Origin: Shewanella gelidimarina
Lineage (GTDB): Bacteria > Pseudomonadota > Gammaproteobacteria > Enterobacterales > Shewanellaceae
Length of the DNA stretch: 32,944 bases
Assembly: GCF_023283945.1 (NCBI RefSeq)
Contig: NZ_JAKIKW010000034.1
Location: forward strand, 1-32,944
Direction of reading: 5' to 3'
The notes beneath the pieces are model-generated. The model saw only the letters and a list, made by a program, of their open reading frames with translations, did not search any database and was not told where the DNA came from. This document shows, piece after piece, positions 31,494 through 32,944 of the stretch. The position numbers and the translations under genes are program-made. Each line of letters begins with the position of its first letter. Position 1 is the first letter of the stretch.

Positions 31494-32363
31494 ATGAGTC
31501 AAGTATTAGATGATTTACTCGCCTTACTTTCTTTAGAGCAAATCGAAGAGGGGTTATTCCGCGGACAAAGCCAAGATATTGGCTTTGGTCATGTATTTGG
31601 TGGGCAAGTGATGGGCCAAGCCCTAAGTGCCGCTAAACAAACCGTCTCTCCCGATCGTAAAGTGCATTCATTGCACTCCTATTTCTTACGTGCTGGTGAT
31701 GAGACATTACCCATTGTCTATGACGTAGAGAATATGCGTGATGGTGGCAGTTTTAGTGCTCGACGTGTCAAAGCAATTCAAAAAGGCCGGCCGATATTTT
31801 ATATGACGTGCTCATTTCAGGCCCATGAAGAGGGTTATGAGCATCAAGCCGTTATGCCTGATGTGCCTGGACCAGAAGGCTTGCTTAATCAGCAAGAACT
31901 GGCCATGACGCTGCAAGATAAAGTGCCAGCGAATGTGTTAGAGAAGTTTATGGCAGATACTCCTATTGAGATGCGCTTAGTTAATCCTAGCAATCCGTTA
32001 GCAGGCAAAGCTACTAAGCCAGTGCGCTACGTTTGGATCCGTGCAAATGGTGAGGTACCAGAGAATCTGTGCGTACATGATTATCTGCTGGCTTATGCAT
32101 CTGACTTTAATTTCTTAGTCACGGCAGCTCAACCCCACGGTGTATCATTTCTCACCCCTGGTATGCGTATGGCAACCATCGATCATGCGATGTGGTTCCA
32201 CCGCCCGTTCGATTTAAGTCAGTGGCTGCTTTATAGTATTGAGAGTCCCAATGCCAGTGGTGGACGTGGTTTTGTAACGGGTCAGTTTTTTAATCAACAA
32301 GGGCAATTGGTGGCATCTGCTACTCAAGAAGGCCTGATCCGCATGACCACTAAAAAAGCGTAA
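31494..32363 (+). CDS. tesB: Acyl-CoA thioesterase II
   Basis: 289 aa double hot-dog thioesterase. The catalytic triad of E. coli TesB is present at identical positions: D204 in AYASDFNF, T228 in MATID and Q278 in SATQEG. Family segments GHVFGGQVMGQAL (32-44) and HAMWFHRPFDLSQWLLY (231-247) are also present. It hydrolyses medium- and long-chain acyl-CoAs to free acids and CoA in the cytoplasm. It is followed after 38 bases by the YbaY-like lipoprotein, as in E. coli where tesB and ybaY are neighbours. AGG lies six bases before the ATG. Confidence 0.96.
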   Translation: MSQVLDDLLALLSLEQIEEGLFRGQSQDIGFGHVFGGQVMGQALSAAKQTVSPDRKVHSLHSYFLRAGDETLPIVYDVENMRDGGSFSARRVKAIQKGRPIFYMTCSFQAHEEGYEHQAVMPDVPGPEGLLNQQELAMTLQDKVPANVLEKFMADTPIEMRLVNPSNPLAGKATKPVRYVWIRANGEVPENLCVHDYLLAYASDFNFLVTAAQPHGVSFLTPGMRMATIDHAMWFHRPFDLSQWLLYSIESPNASGGRGFVTGQFFNQQGQLVASATQEGLIRMTTKKA

Positions 32364-32401
32364 TTTAGGCTATTTTAAAGATAAATATTCAGGATAAAAA
32401 G

Positions 32402-32806
32402 ATGATTTCAGCATTAAAGAAATGGAGCGTTTTACTGTGTTTATTAACACTCACCGCATGTGTCACAGTAAAAGAAGCGCCCCCAGTGATGGTTAATGGT
32501 GCCGCAGGATATCTGGAAAAAATAGCGTTGCCAGAGGGATGCTCTATTACGATCGCTATCATCGATTTAGACACCCCTGGGGTTATTGTTGCACAGAAGA
32601 GCTTTAACATTGTAAGGGCGCCAGTCCCGTTTAAGTTCTTGTTACCCGAGGAGTCTATTGATGATTCCATTCATTATGGGGTGGTAGCAATGATCCAATT
32701 CAATAACCAAGTGATTTTCCAAACCTATGATCGCTTCCCTGTCATTAGCAATGATAAGTTCACCACTGAAGTACTGATGAAAGCCGTGCCCGCACCTAAG
32801 TCTTAA
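32402..32806 (+). CDS. YbaY-like lipoprotein
   Basis: 134 aa. The type II signal peptide has lipobox LTAC with the acylated C20. No Asp follows the cysteine (next residue Val), so outer-membrane sorting by Lol is expected. The mature part is a small beta-rich domain with VNGAAGYLEKIALPEGCSITIAIIDLD and FKFLLPEESIDDSIHYGVVAMIQ, matching YbaY/YscW-type lipoproteins. In E. coli, YbaY adjoins tesB, as here. Function is unknown. AGGA lies seven bases before the ATG. A terminator follows. Confidence 0.85.
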   Translation: MISALKKWSVLLCLLTLTACVTVKEAPPVMVNGAAGYLEKIALPEGCSITIAIIDLDTPGVIVAQKSFNIVRAPVPFKFLLPEESIDDSIHYGVVAMIQFNNQVIFQTYDRFPVISNDKFTTEVLMKAVPAPKS

Positions 32807-32840
32807 TGCTGATTATTTAATAAAAGGAGCTTAGGCTCTA

Positions 32841-32872
32841 ATGCCGTTCACTTAAGGTGAGCGGCATTTTTG
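32841..32872 (+). terminator. Terminator after the YbaY-like gene
   Basis: ATGCCGTTCAC/GTGAGCGGCAT is an 11-base-pair stem with one G-T pair and a TTAAG loop, followed by TTTTTG. It probably ends the SDR-tesB-ybaY unit. Confidence 0.85.
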
Positions 32873-32944
32873 TTTCTAGCATATCGTTGAGGCCGTGGCT
32901 TTACTGTTCTGGGGAATGTTCTTTCCCGCCGGGGTTCAAGTACC

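Overview
This window looks like chromosomal DNA from Shewanella or a close relative (Gammaproteobacteria, Alteromonadales). The evidence is the gene set and order: a MerR-controlled leucine/isovalerate operon with its own 3-oxoacid CoA-transferase, a pentaheme NrfA nitrite reductase beside NnrS, MenA for menaquinone, a tesB-ybaY pair, and a FadE of the Shewanella type. Species cannot be assigned from sequence alone.

Layout. (1) Positions 1-108 are the 3' end (domains V and VI) of a group II intron cut by the window edge, followed by a bidirectional terminator. (2) Positions 354-9198 hold one minus-strand operon, liuR-liuA-liuB-liuC-liuD-liuE-atoD-atoA. Together these genes take isovaleryl-CoA to acetoacetate/acetoacetyl-CoA and acetyl-CoA. 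A divergent propionyl-CoA-synthetase-type gene (9561-11465) lies across the promoter region. Two near-identical 20-bp dyads, one in front of each side, look like paired LiuR operators. (3) gnd (11868-13409) has an insertion near its active site and faces a convergent fadE (13522-15759) with a PsrA-like operator candidate. (4) Positions 16346-18424 hold an OsmC-family gene, an AraC-family regulator and a divergent small secreted protein of unknown function. (5) After a lone unknown gene (18614-19117), a three-gene PepSY/DUF3649/DUF3325 inner-membrane cluster (19386-21661) has a Fur-box-like promoter. (6) The roughly 1.1-kb gap up to hpf contains a probable 260-bp MITE with terminal inverted repeats and TA flanks, an unrecognised possible gene remnant and an orphan terminator. 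(7) hpf is followed by a Kef-type potassium/proton antiporter with its quinone-reductase-like partner, then a divergent CsrA-like gene. (8) nnrS, with a good NsrR box, and nrfA form a nitrite/NO pair. (9) menA, then an SDR gene whose catalytic Tyr is replaced by Phe, then tesB and a YbaY-like lipoprotein, close the window.

Working together: the first third is acyl-CoA and branched-chain amino acid catabolism, with the liu operon and the acyl-CoA synthetase probably forming one LiuR regulon. The middle concerns stress, iron and ion homeostasis. The right part concerns anaerobic respiration (nitrite, NO, menaquinone). I saw no tRNA or rRNA genes, prophage, CRISPR array or defence island. The most unusual items are the divergent CsrA paralog, the SDR lacking its catalytic Tyr, the MITE with an adjacent remnant, and the paired LiuR-type operators.
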